This document shows positions 18,448 through 26,277 of a stretch of DNA of 64,000 nucleotides, one piece after another. Both the position numbers and the translations under genes were made by a program. Source of the stretch: Microbacterium lacus (GTDB taxonomy: Bacteria; Actinomycetota; Actinomycetes; Actinomycetales; Microbacteriaceae). How positions within the stretch are numbered: the stretch's first letter is position 1; each line of letters begins with the position of its first letter. The stretch spans positions 2,356,001-2,420,000 of the forward strand of contig NZ_BAAAPK010000001.1 in NCBI RefSeq assembly GCF_039531105.1, in the 5' to 3' direction. Below the pieces are notes generated by a model that did no database searches, had not been told where the DNA came from, and worked only from the letters and a program-made list of their open reading frames with translations.

Positions 18448-19176
18448 TCAGCGGGTGATCTCGTGCACGGTGCCCTTCTCCAGGCGCAGCCGCCGTCCCG
18501 CGCGGCGCGCAACGGCGGAATCGTGCGTCACGACGATGAGCGTCAGGCCCTCCGCGTTCAGGGTCTGCAGCACCGCGAGGATCTCGTCGCGCATGCTCTC
18601 GTCGAGGTTGCCCGTCGGCTCGTCCGCGAGCAGCACGCGCGGGCGCTTGACGATCGCTCGGGCGATCGCGACGCGCTGCTGCTGACCGCCGGAGAGCTCG
18701 GTCGGCCGGTGATCGGCGCGATCCGCGAGCCCCACGTGGGCGAGGGCCTCCGCGACGCGGCGCGTGCGTTCGGACTTCTCCAGACCCAGCGGCTCCAGCG
18801 CCATGTCGACGTTCTCCTGCGCGGTGAGCGTCGGGATCAGGTTGAAACCCTGGAACACGAAGCCGATCTCGTGGGCGCGCAGGCGTCCGAGTTCGCTGCG
18901 CGTCGCCGTCGCGATATCGGAGCCGGCGAGGACGACGCTGCCGGCCGTGGGCCGGTCGAGCGCTCCGAGGATCTGCAGGAGCGTGGACTTGCCGCCGCCG
19001 GTGGGGCCCTGGATCGCGACGAAGTCCCCCTCGCGGATCTCCAGGTCCACCCCGGCGAGCGCCGTGACGACACGACCGCGCTGCGGATAGGTGCGCGTCA
19101 CGGACTGCAGACGGTAGAGCGGGGCGGATGCCGGGTCCGGCGTCCGCGGGACGTTCTGCGTGTCGAGCATGGTCAT
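18448..19176 (-). CDS. ABC transporter ATP-binding protein (MacB/LolD type)
   Basis: 242-residue ATPase of the macrolide/lipoprotein exporter type. Walker A GPTGGGKSTLLQ, Q-loop FVFQGFNLIPT, signature LSGGQQQRVAIARA, Walker B VLLADEPTGNLD, switch His VVTHDS. It pairs with the FtsX-like permease immediately upstream. ATG 19176 follows GGAGAG at correct spacing; an alternative ATG at 19233, 8 nt after the permease stop, would add 19 residues but lacks a ribosome-binding site. Together with the divergent two-component system, the arrangement resembles regulated export of peptides, antibiotics or lipids; the cargo is unknown. Confidence 0.93.
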   Translation of the reverse strand: MTMLDTQNVPRTPDPASAPLYRLQSVTRTYPQRGRVVTALAGVDLEIREGDFVAIQGPTGGGKSTLLQILGALDRPTAGSVVLAGSDIATATRSELGRLRAHEIGFVFQGFNLIPTLTAQENVDMALEPLGLEKSERTRRVAEALAHVGLADRADHRPTELSGGQQQRVAIARAIVKRPRVLLADEPTGNLDESMRDEILAVLQTLNAEGLTLIVVTHDSAVARRAGRRLRLEKGTVHEITR

Positions 19177-19241
19177 GGTCTCTCCGATCGGTTCTGAGGA
19201 TTCGTGGGCAGGGTGGGCGGACGGGGTGGACATGGCAGGTG

Positions 19242-20732
19242 TCACCCGACCGACCGGAGGGCCTCGGCCGGGCTGAGGCGGGCCGCCCTCCATCCGCCGA
19301 AGGCGCCGGCGACCAGACCGCCGAGGACGGAGATGCCGACGGCCGCGACCACGACCCACAGGGTGAGCGGTGCGCTCAGCACGACATCAGCCGTGGTCGT
19401 CTGCGCGGCCAGACCGCCGAAGCCGCCGCCCGGTCCGGCGCCCATTCCCCCACTTGTGCCGCCGACGTCGACGGCCGACGGAGCCGTGGAGATCGTCGGC
19501 GCGATCATGTTGACGGCCCAGATCCCGACGAGACCGAGCGCCAAGCCCGCCGCGCCGCCGATGAGCCCCTGTACGACCGACTCGCCGGCCACCTGGCGCA
19601 CGACACGGCCGTCGGACCACCCGATCGCCTTCAGCGTTCCGAACTCGCGGGTGCGGCGCGAGACCCCCGAGATCGTGAAGAGCACGGCGAGGCCGAGTGC
19701 GACGACGAGGACGACGAGCGACAGCCACGTGCCGAGGTTGGTGATGAGGCTCGACGCGCTGGAGAGCGATCCGGAGACCGTCGAGGCGAGGTCGGACTGC
19801 GAGCTGACCGTGGCGTCCGGCAGGGCCGCCTCCACGTCCGCCTGCACGGCGGTGATCGCGTCGGCCGAAGCGGCCTGGACGTACACGGTGGAGACGACGT
19901 CGTCGACTCCGGCGATCGTCTGCGCGACGTCCAGGGGGATGTAGACGTTCGCCGCGGTGTCGGCCTCGCTCGAGGTCGAGGTCACGAGGCCGACGACTTC
20001 GACGTCGGTTCCTCCCACGTCGATCGTGTCGCCGACGGCGATGTCGCTCGTGGCGGCATACGTCGCGTCCAGGACAGCGACGTTCCGGCCGGCGTCGCCG
20101 GCCTCCAGGCCGCGCCCTTCGGTGACGCTCGCCGCAGACAGCGGGCCGACCGCCGTGGCGCCCGGGTCGATGCCGAGCACCGAGAACGCGTCGACGTCGA
20201 AGTTGCCTCCGCCGAAGCCGCCGCCCTGCGCCGCGCCGCCTTGTCCCTCGGGCGCGGTACCGTCCTGCGGCACGGTGGCGTCGTCGGGAGCGGCCCCGTC
20301 GGCGGGGCGCTCAGGCAGCTCGCCCGAGAACGTCGTGTTCGTGAGCGTCAGGGCGCCGGTCGCTGCGGCGACCCCGTCGATGCCGGTGATCGTCTGCACC
20401 GTCGACGCGTCGAGCGTGCCGCGCATCGGGTCGGCCATCAGTCGTGACTGGCTGAGGGTGGTGGTGCCGTCGGAGGTCGCACCGTCATCCTCTCCGAACT
20501 CGAACCGAGGTCCGCCGCGCCCTTCCCCCGGCTCAGCGGCGGCGCCCGTCACGGTGAGATCCGTGCCGACGCCGTAGACGGATTCGAGGGCTTGCGCCTG
20601 CGCGTCCCGCACTCCCGCAGCGAGCGAATTCACGATGATCACGAGCGCGATCGCGATCGCCATCCCGATCGCGACGATGATCGTCTGCTTCTTGCGGCCG
20701 AACAGCTCGCGCCGCAGATACGTCCAGTACAT
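19242..20732 (-). CDS. ABC transporter permease, FtsX/MacB-like
   Basis: 496 residues with the MacB topology: one N-terminal helix (TIIVAIGMAIAIALVIIVNS), a long extracytoplasmic domain (about residues 40-325), then three C-terminal helices (LSLVVLVVALGLAVLFTIS; GLIGGAAGLALGLVGIWAV; LTLWVVVAAVGISVLGGLVA). FtsX-domain features include SRRTREFGTLKAIGWSDG between helices. The external domain contains a disordered Gly/Gln/Pro-rich insertion around residues 155-195 that is unusual for the family. ATG 20732 has AGGAGGAG upstream. First gene of the exporter pair, divergent from the response regulator with 167 bp between starts. Confidence 0.93.
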   Translation of the reverse strand: MYWTYLRRELFGRKKQTIIVAIGMAIAIALVIIVNSLAAGVRDAQAQALESVYGVGTDLTVTGAAAEPGEGRGGPRFEFGEDDGATSDGTTTLSQSRLMADPMRGTLDASTVQTITGIDGVAAATGALTLTNTTFSGELPERPADGAAPDDATVPQDGTAPEGQGGAAQGGGFGGGNFDVDAFSVLGIDPGATAVGPLSAASVTEGRGLEAGDAGRNVAVLDATYAATSDIAVGDTIDVGGTDVEVVGLVTSTSSEADTAANVYIPLDVAQTIAGVDDVVSTVYVQAASADAITAVQADVEAALPDATVSSQSDLASTVSGSLSSASSLITNLGTWLSLVVLVVALGLAVLFTISGVSRRTREFGTLKAIGWSDGRVVRQVAGESVVQGLIGGAAGLALGLVGIWAVNMIAPTISTAPSAVDVGGTSGGMGAGPGGGFGGLAAQTTTADVVLSAPLTLWVVVAAVGISVLGGLVAGAFGGWRAARLSPAEALRSVG

Positions 20733-20887
20733 GGGTCTCCTCCTGACGGCCGGTCGAGCCGTTCGAGACGACGCTAGGGATGCCGTCGGTGCACAGCGTC
20801 AGCGCGGCATATGGAAATGCGATGAGCCGCAGACCGACTCACAGCACACGCATAGCCGGCTCCATAGGAAGGGCATAGGAACGTGCG

Positions 20888-20893
20888 CACAAT
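20888..20893 (+). promoter_or_regulatory. Possible leaderless -10 of the two-component operon
   Basis: CACAAT ends 6 nt before the response-regulator ATG at 20900, which has no Shine-Dalgarno sequence. Its first base departs from the TANNNT consensus, so this is weaker than others in the window. Confidence 0.35.
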
Positions 20894-20899
20894 GGACGC

Positions 20900-21634
20900 A
20901 TGGCCACTCCTGCTTCCGCCCCGGCTCTGCGCCGAATCGACGGCTCCGCCGTCCGTGTCCTCGTCGTCGACGACGAACAGATGCTCACCGATCTGCTGTC
21001 GATGGCACTGCGCATGGAGGGGTGGGACGTGCGCACCGCGAGCTCCGGTCTGCAGGCGCTCCAGGCGGCGCGTGATTTCGCGCCCGACGCGATGGTGCTC
21101 GACATCATGATGCCGGACCTGGACGGGATGGCGGTGCTGCAGCGCCTGCGGCAGTCCGGCAACGACGTCCCCGTCCTCTTCCTCACGGCCAAGGACGCCG
21201 TGGGCGACCGGGTCGCCGGCCTCACCGCCGGAGGCGACGACTACGTCACGAAGCCGTTCAGCCTGGAAGAAGTCGTGGCGCGCCTGCGCGGACTCATGCG
21301 TCGCGCGGGAACCGCGCAGTCGGCCGAGTCCGAGCCGATCCTCCGGGTCGGCGATCTCAGCCTGAACGAAGACAGCCACGAGGTCGAGCGCGGCGGCGTC
21401 GCGTTCGAGCTCACAGCCACCGAGTTCGAGCTGCTGCGCTTCCTCATGCGCAACCAGCGTCGCGTCGTGTCCAAGGCGCAGATCCTCGACCGGGTCTGGA
21501 ACTACGACTTCGGCGGACGCTCCAGCGTCGTCGAGCTCTACATCTCCTACCTGCGGAAGAAGATCGATCAGGGCCGCGAGCCGCTCATCCACACCGTGCG
21601 CGGCGTCGGCTACATGATCAAGGCCCCTCAGTGA
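20900..21634 (+). CDS. OmpR/PhoB-type response regulator
   Basis: 244 residues: receiver domain with the acidic pair in VLVVDDEQ, phosphoacceptor D68 in AMVLDIMMPDLDG, and K97 in LFLTAKDA; then a winged-helix DNA-binding domain (LRVGDLSLNEDSHEVER to the end) with VVELYISYLRKKID and HTVRGVGYMI. Cotranscribed with the histidine kinase, whose GTG overlaps its stop codon. Its likely target is the divergent ABC exporter, inferred only from position. Confidence 0.95.
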   Translation: MATPASAPALRRIDGSAVRVLVVDDEQMLTDLLSMALRMEGWDVRTASSGLQALQAARDFAPDAMVLDIMMPDLDGMAVLQRLRQSGNDVPVLFLTAKDAVGDRVAGLTAGGDDYVTKPFSLEEVVARLRGLMRRAGTAQSAESEPILRVGDLSLNEDSHEVERGGVAFELTATEFELLRFLMRNQRRVVSKAQILDRVWNYDFGGRSSVVELYISYLRKKIDQGREPLIHTVRGVGYMIKAPQ

Positions 21635-23115
21635 CCTCAGCCGCCCGCGGCCGATCACGCCGCACCTGGAGCCTGCAGACCCGGCTCATGGCGACCGTGA
21701 TCGGCATCGTCTCGCTCATCCTCGTGATCGTGGCGATCGCGACGAGTGCGGCCCTCGGGCGTGTGCTCGAGCAGAACCTGGACAACCGCCTGGAAGAAAG
21801 CGCCCGACAGGCGGGCCGGGCGCTGCAGATGAATCAGTTCCCCAACGCGACGCAGGACGCGGTGGACGTCTTGAGCCAGGGTCCGCAGGAGCCCGGCTTC
21901 CTGTTCATCGCGCAATCCGCACAAGGGAGCATCTCGGGTGCGTACATCGACAACGAGGGCGACGTCGTCCGTCTGACCTCTTCGCAGATCGCACGGATCG
22001 GCGACGCGATCAGTCAGGGCGGGTTCACGACCGTCTCGTTGGGCGACGGCATCGGCGACTACCGCATCCGTCTCGTCACGGGCGACAGCTTCGTCGGGAT
22101 CGCGGGCCTTCCCGTCACCGAGGTGCGCAGCACGATCGCCCAGACGCTCACGACGATCGCGCTGGTCACCGCCGGTGGCCTGCTGCTGCTCGTCGCCGCG
22201 ATCGCGCTCGTGATCCGCGCCGGGCTGAAGCCGCTCCGGGTCGTCGCGGACACCGCCACGCGGGTGGCCGCACTGCCGCTGGCCGAAGGCGCCGTATCGA
22301 TCACCGAGCGCGTGCCGGACGACGAGACCGACGAGCACACCGAGATCGGTCGCGTCGGCCACGCGCTGAACACGCTGCTCGACCACGTCGGACAGTCCCT
22401 GGATGCTCGGCAGCGCAACGAGGAGCGCATGCGCAGCTTCGTCGCGGACGCGAGTCACGAGCTGCGGACGCCGCTGGCGTCGATCCGGGGCTACTCCGAG
22501 TTGTCGCTGCGTGATCCCGCGCTGAGCGAGACGACCGAGTCGTCGCTCGAGCGCATCCAGGCGCAGTCGATCCGGATGACGGCTCTCGTCGAGGATCTGC
22601 TGCTGCTCGCGCGCCTGGACGAGGGGCAGGAGCTCGTCTACGGCACGGTGGATCTGTCGCGGCTCGCGATCGAGGCGATCGCCGACGCCACTCCAGCGGG
22701 GCCGGACCACGGATGGGAGCTGGATCTCGACGAAGAGCCCGTCGTGGTCACCGGTGACGCCGCACGCCTGCACCAGGTGGTCGGCAATCTTCTCGCGAAC
22801 GCGCGCACGCACACGCCGGCCGGAACCGCCGTGACGCTGAGCCTCCACCGCGACGGTGCGGATGCCGTCCTCCGCGTGCACGACGACGGCCCGGGCATCG
22901 ATCCCACGATCGCCGACGAGCTGTTCGAGCGCTTCTCGAGGGCGGATCGGTCACGCGCGCGCAAGACGGGCGGCACCGGACTCGGACTCTCGATCGCCCA
23001 GGCGATCGTCGTCGCCCACGGCGGCTCGATCACGGTGCGGAGCACCCCCGGATCCACGACGTTCGAGGTGCGGCTGCCGCTGTCTCCCGATACGCCGGAC
23101 GCGGCATCCGTCTGA
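21631..23115 (+). CDS. Sensor histidine kinase
   Basis: 494 residues. Two membrane helices (about 18-42 and 174-196) flank a roughly 130-residue extracytoplasmic sensor domain; then HAMP, the dimerisation/phosphoacceptor motif FVADASHELRTPLASIRGY with H276, and an ATPase domain with HQVVGNLLANARTHTPAG (N box), DDGPGID (G1) and GGTGLGLSIAQAIV (G2). The stimulus is unknown. The GTGA overlap at 21631-21634 couples its translation to the response regulator. Confidence 0.95.
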   Translation: MTSAARGRSRRTWSLQTRLMATVIGIVSLILVIVAIATSAALGRVLEQNLDNRLEESARQAGRALQMNQFPNATQDAVDVLSQGPQEPGFLFIAQSAQGSISGAYIDNEGDVVRLTSSQIARIGDAISQGGFTTVSLGDGIGDYRIRLVTGDSFVGIAGLPVTEVRSTIAQTLTTIALVTAGGLLLLVAAIALVIRAGLKPLRVVADTATRVAALPLAEGAVSITERVPDDETDEHTEIGRVGHALNTLLDHVGQSLDARQRNEERMRSFVADASHELRTPLASIRGYSELSLRDPALSETTESSLERIQAQSIRMTALVEDLLLLARLDEGQELVYGTVDLSRLAIEAIADATPAGPDHGWELDLDEEPVVVTGDAARLHQVVGNLLANARTHTPAGTAVTLSLHRDGADAVLRVHDDGPGIDPTIADELFERFSRADRSRARKTGGTGLGLSIAQAIVVAHGGSITVRSTPGSTTFEVRLPLSPDTPDAASV

Positions 23116-23193
23116 CCCGGATCAGGTGATTTGGCCGACGAAGGACGATGTGGGCCGGAATCGGCCCGTCTGCACCGAATCTCCTGATCCGGG
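23116..23193. repeat. 78-bp long inverted repeat, convergent gap
   Basis: Arms CCCGGATCAGGTGATTTGG and its inverse pair 17 of 19 positions, the outermost 11 (CCCGGATCAGG / CCTGATCCGGG) perfectly. An inner perfect hairpin GGGCCG-GAAT-CGGCCC sits in the loop. It fills the gap between the histidine kinase and the reductase-fusion gene, which converge, so it could terminate both transcripts. It has the same general design as the inverted repeats at 28917, 33116 and 53289, with unrelated arm sequence. Confidence 0.7.
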
Positions 23194-23213
23194 CGTGGTT
23201 GTGACGGTGACGA

Positions 23214-24785
23214 TCAGTAGCCGCTGAAGGCGTCCGTCGTGAGCGAGCGCGCGCGCTCGAGGGCGGGGGCGAGATCGGCGATGAGCCCGGCCGGACCCGA
23301 GATGTACGCATGGCGCGCGCCGATGTCGGGCACGACCTGCAGCAGTCCGTCGGCGTCCAGACGCACGCCGCGCGCCCAGTGCCAATGGCGCGGCAGATCG
23401 CGAGGCTCGTCGCGGGTGAAGACGATGACCGGGATGCCGGATGCCTCCAGCTCATCGCGGAAGGCGAGTTCGGCCGCCTCGGAAGCGACGTACACGAGCA
23501 CGATGTCGCGGTCCTCCTCCGCCAGTCGCACGTGCCGCAGCTGGGAGACGAACGGAGTGATGCCGATTCCGGCCGCGACCATGAGCACGGCGCTCGTGGC
23601 CTTCTTCGGCAGCACGAAGTCTCCCCACACGCCGGTGACCGCGAGCGTGTCGCCCTCCCCCACCCGCGCGAGGGCCTTCTTGTACGAGCTCTGCGTCTGC
23701 GCCCCGGGAGCCTCACGGAACGCGACCGTGAGCGAAGGCAGGTCTTCCGGCGCCGAGGCGATGCTGAACTCCCGCCTCGTGCCGCGGGCATCGGCATGGC
23801 GATGCGGCACGTCGAGCTCGAGGTACTGGCCCGGAACGAAGGACAGCGGCCGGCGGGTCCGGAAGGTGAGCGACTGCACCGTGGGCGTGAGGTTCTCGCG
23901 CGACGACAGCGTGAGCTTCACCGCCGAGCGCGTCGAGAACGCGAACACGAACGCGAGGAGATTGCCGACCAGCAGCGCGCGCTCCTGGCCGAGACTGATC
24001 TCCCCGAGGTCGATCGGCCACCCCGCGAGGATGCCGACCAGCGCGGCGACGGTGAACTGCTGCCAGCGTCGCGGGGGCATCGTGAGGGGCTCGGAGAGCA
24101 TGAACGCACCGAGGAAGAGGAACGGCGACGACCACAGCACCGAGAAGAGCACCGTGACCGTGTCCACCTCGAGGCCGGCCTGCTGGTACTGGGTCGCGAC
24201 ACGGGCGACGCCCACGGCGACCGCGACGAGGAGGAACACCGCGATCACGCGCACCTTCTCGGTCCGGATCAGGACCGCGAGCCCGAAGAGGATGACCGGA
24301 GCCGCGAGCACCGGTGTACCCACCCACCACGAGGACGCCCCCAGCGCCGGCAGCGCGATGCTCACCAGCGTCAAGACGGTCGCGCCGACCGCGGCGGGGT
24401 TGAAGATGTGGCGTCCCCGCCAGGCCAGGACGTACTTCGACAGCGATGCGACGGCCGCGCCGAGCGCGAGTCCGGCGAGCCCCGCAGGATCCAGCGTCGG
24501 CCGCAGGACGAAGAGCAGGATGCCCGCGGTGATGAGCGAGGACTCCACACGCCACGGCAGGCGAACGACCGCTTGGGCGGCGGCATCCGTCAGCACGCAC
24601 ACGAGGGCGAGGACCACGGCGGACGCGAGGAGTTCGAGCGGGGTCGGCGCGACGAGCCCGAAGAACGACACCGCGAGGGCCACGAGGGCGAGCGCAGCGA
24701 GGGCGTACAGGGCCAGCCGGTACATCGAGACGCGCCCGAGCACCGCGAAGACGCGGTTCCACAGCGAGGTGAAGGTTCCGATCAC
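23214..24785 (-). CDS. RnfD/NqrB-like membrane domain fused to a flavin (FNR-type) reductase
   Basis: 523-residue two-part protein. Residues about 20-285 are membrane-embedded (8-10 helices) and carry RnfD/NqrB-like landmarks: GRHIFNPAAVG (126-134) and GAFMLSEPLTMPP (226-238). Residues about 287-523 are a ferredoxin-NADP-reductase-like module: RREFSIASA (FAD-binding RxFS), AAGIGITPF (NAD(P)H-binding glycine loop) and C-terminal YISGPAGLI. No iron-sulfur domain is present. Inference: electrons pass from cytosolic NAD(P)H through the FNR domain and membrane part to the partner FMN lipoprotein outside the membrane. The GTG at 24785 overlaps the apbE stop as GTGA. The VGAT at 133-136 is not taken as a flavinylation site. 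Confidence 0.85.
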   Translation of the reverse strand: MIGTFTSLWNRVFAVLGRVSMYRLALYALAALALVALAVSFFGLVAPTPLELLASAVVLALVCVLTDAAAQAVVRLPWRVESSLITAGILLFVLRPTLDPAGLAGLALGAAVASLSKYVLAWRGRHIFNPAAVGATVLTLVSIALPALGASSWWVGTPVLAAPVILFGLAVLIRTEKVRVIAVFLLVAVAVGVARVATQYQQAGLEVDTVTVLFSVLWSSPFLFLGAFMLSEPLTMPPRRWQQFTVAALVGILAGWPIDLGEISLGQERALLVGNLLAFVFAFSTRSAVKLTLSSRENLTPTVQSLTFRTRRPLSFVPGQYLELDVPHRHADARGTRREFSIASAPEDLPSLTVAFREAPGAQTQSSYKKALARVGEGDTLAVTGVWGDFVLPKKATSAVLMVAAGIGITPFVSQLRHVRLAEEDRDIVLVYVASEAAELAFRDELEASGIPVIVFTRDEPRDLPRHWHWARGVRLDADGLLQVVPDIGARHAYISGPAGLIADLAPALERARSLTTDAFSGY

Positions 24786-25672
24786 GTGAACAACTCTGCC
24801 TTACTCCCGGGAGACCACTCCACGCGGCCGTCGGTGGTCATCCGCACCCAGTCGATCCCCCACGCGGCGGCCGACTCCGGACCCCCCTCGAAGAACAGCG
24901 CGGTCGCGATGGCGTCGGCGCGCATCGCGGGGTCCGGGATGCCGCACGGAGCGATCGCCCAGGTCGCGGCGATCGTCCGCACGGGCTCTCCGGTACGCGC
25001 GTCGAGGACGTGGTGCAGGCCATCGCCCCACGCCCGCCGGTTCGTCGCGGAGGCGCAGAGCGCGGCATCCGCCACCTCGACGACACCGATCGCGCGCCGC
25101 GAGTCGTACGGGTGCTCGAGCGCCACCCGCTCGGCCGTGCCCGCCACGACGAGGTCGCCGCTCGCGTCGACGACGAACGGACCTGCGACGGACGCGGCCA
25201 CCTCGGCGGCGACCTTGTCTACCAGGCGGCCCTTGCCGAGTGCGCCGACGTCGATCAGTTCCGGCCCGCCCAGCTCGAGGGTGCCCTGCTCCCAGCGGAG
25301 ACGGTCACGCCAGTCCCGCGGGGCAGGTCGCGCCCCCCGGTCGACGAACGCGTAGGCGGCGTCGTATCCCCGCGCGGCGAGCGAGGCGCCGACGAGGGGA
25401 TTGACCGCTCCCCCGGTGGCGGCGTCCAGTACGGCGTACGCGTCGAGCATGCGCGCGGCGTCCGGCGGCGCGGGCGCAGAGCCACCTCGGCGGGCCAGGC
25501 CGCTCACGACCGAGTCCGCCCGGAACCGCGACCACTCCCGGTCGAACCGATCGATCACCGCGTCGATCCGGCGGCGGGCGGACTCATCCAGGGGCTCGGA
25601 CGTGTCGATCTGCCAGCCGGTCCCGATCGCGTCGAAGCGCCACGTCGAGAACGGCCCCGATGCGCCGCTCAC
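24782..25672 (-). CDS. apbE: FAD:protein FMN transferase (ApbE family)
   Basis: 296-residue enzyme that covalently attaches FMN from FAD to Ser/Thr of extracytoplasmic flavoproteins. Family landmarks: FSTWRFDAIGTGWQID near the start, VDVGALGKGRLVDKVA (residues 153-169 region), FVVDASGDLVVAG, LHHVLDARTGEPV (Ala where Pro is usual) and MRADAIATALFFEGG. I start at GTG 25672, 7 bp after the FMN-lipoprotein stop; the frame stays open upstream but overlaps the lipoprotein. No signal peptide is evident, so modification may occur before export or the enzyme may be secreted by another route. Middle gene of the operon; its natural target is encoded next door. Confidence 0.9.
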   Translation of the reverse strand: MSGASGPFSTWRFDAIGTGWQIDTSEPLDESARRRIDAVIDRFDREWSRFRADSVVSGLARRGGSAPAPPDAARMLDAYAVLDAATGGAVNPLVGASLAARGYDAAYAFVDRGARPAPRDWRDRLRWEQGTLELGGPELIDVGALGKGRLVDKVAAEVAASVAGPFVVDASGDLVVAGTAERVALEHPYDSRRAIGVVEVADAALCASATNRRAWGDGLHHVLDARTGEPVRTIAATWAIAPCGIPDPAMRADAIATALFFEGGPESAAAWGIDWVRMTTDGRVEWSPGSKAELFT

Positions 25673-25679
25673 CGGAGGG

Positions 25680-26159
25680 TCAGGACGCCTCGGACTTGAT
25701 CGTGTCGATCGCCTCGTTGAAACCCCCGCTGGTGAGCGAGGATCCGGCGACACGACTGACCGAGATCTCGTCGATGTCCTTGCCGACCACGACATCGGCG
25801 ATGCCGCCGATGAACTTGCTCTGGTACTCCTCCGACTCGCGCTTCTGCGGGTCGCCCGTCACGTCGACCGCCGTGATGACGTCGTCCTCGAGGGTGACGG
25901 TGACGACGATCGTCTCGACCGACTCCGGCGTCGCGTAGGACCCCTCGGCGGTGTAAGTGCCGTTCTGATACGTGCTCGATCCGGATGCCGCCTCCGACGC
26001 GCTCGGCGACGAGGACGACTCGGGCTCGGCTGCCGGCGCGTCGGTCGTCGGATCGGCGGCGGGGGCCGTGCTCGCACAGCCGGCGAGCGCGAAGGCGCCG
26101 GCGACGCCGGCGGCGGCGACGGTCATGCGGACGGGGCGGGGTACGGCGGTGCGGATCAT
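25680..26159 (-). CDS. FMN-binding domain lipoprotein (RnfG-like)
   Basis: 159 residues. Signal peptide with lipobox LAGC (Cys28), a Ser/Pro/Ala-rich linker (29-64), then a compact FMN-bind domain (about 65-159): NGTYTAEGSYATPESVE, VTVTLEDDVITAVDV. The C-terminal RVAGSSLTSGGFNEAID occupies the place of the usual SGATxTS flavinylation motif, with AGSS (138-141) for SGAT, so the acceptor would be Ser141. It should be lipid-anchored outside the membrane and modified by the adjacent ApbE. ATG 26159 follows GAGGAGGA. A TAGCGT -10 lies at 26194-26199 and a palindrome at 26216-26231. Confidence 0.85.
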   Translation of the reverse strand: MIRTAVPRPVRMTVAAAGVAGAFALAGCASTAPAADPTTDAPAAEPESSSSPSASEAASGSSTYQNGTYTAEGSYATPESVETIVVTVTLEDDVITAVDVTGDPQKRESEEYQSKFIGGIADVVVGKDIDEISVSRVAGSSLTSGGFNEAIDTIKSEAS

Positions 26160-26193
26160 GGGGGTCCTCCTCGAGCGACGCCTGGGAGGTTCC

Positions 26194-26231
26194 ACGCTAT
26201 CCGGGCCGCCCGCGTCGGAACGACCGTTCCG
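26194..26231 (-). promoter_or_regulatory. Promoter and palindromic operator of the electron-transfer operon
   Basis: A TAGCGT -10 (26194-26199, minus strand) stands 35 bp before the lipoprotein ATG. At 26216-26231, over the expected -35 region, is a perfect palindrome CGGAACG-AC-CGTTCCG. A two-base loop is too tight for an RNA hairpin with full pairing, so a DNA-binding site for a dimeric regulator is more likely than a prs terminator. Confidence 0.5.
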
Positions 26232-26277
26232 CCTCAGAAGTCCCTATGAATGCGCGCGCATGCAGTTGCCGCGGTCG

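Noticed and set aside
24375..24390. VGAT in the RnfD-like domain as a covalent FMN site
   Set aside because: It overlaps the conserved FNPA segment near a membrane helix rather than the separate SGAT loop of NqrB/RnfD, so the match is probably chance.
25673..25795. Longer apbE start 41 codons upstream
   Set aside because: The extension overlaps the FMN lipoprotein, is Arg/Ser/Pro-rich without ApbE character, and the GTG at 25672 fits operon spacing.
26216..26231. Palindrome as the prs terminator
   Set aside because: The centre is two bases, so full pairing cannot form in RNA, and no T-tract follows on the minus strand.
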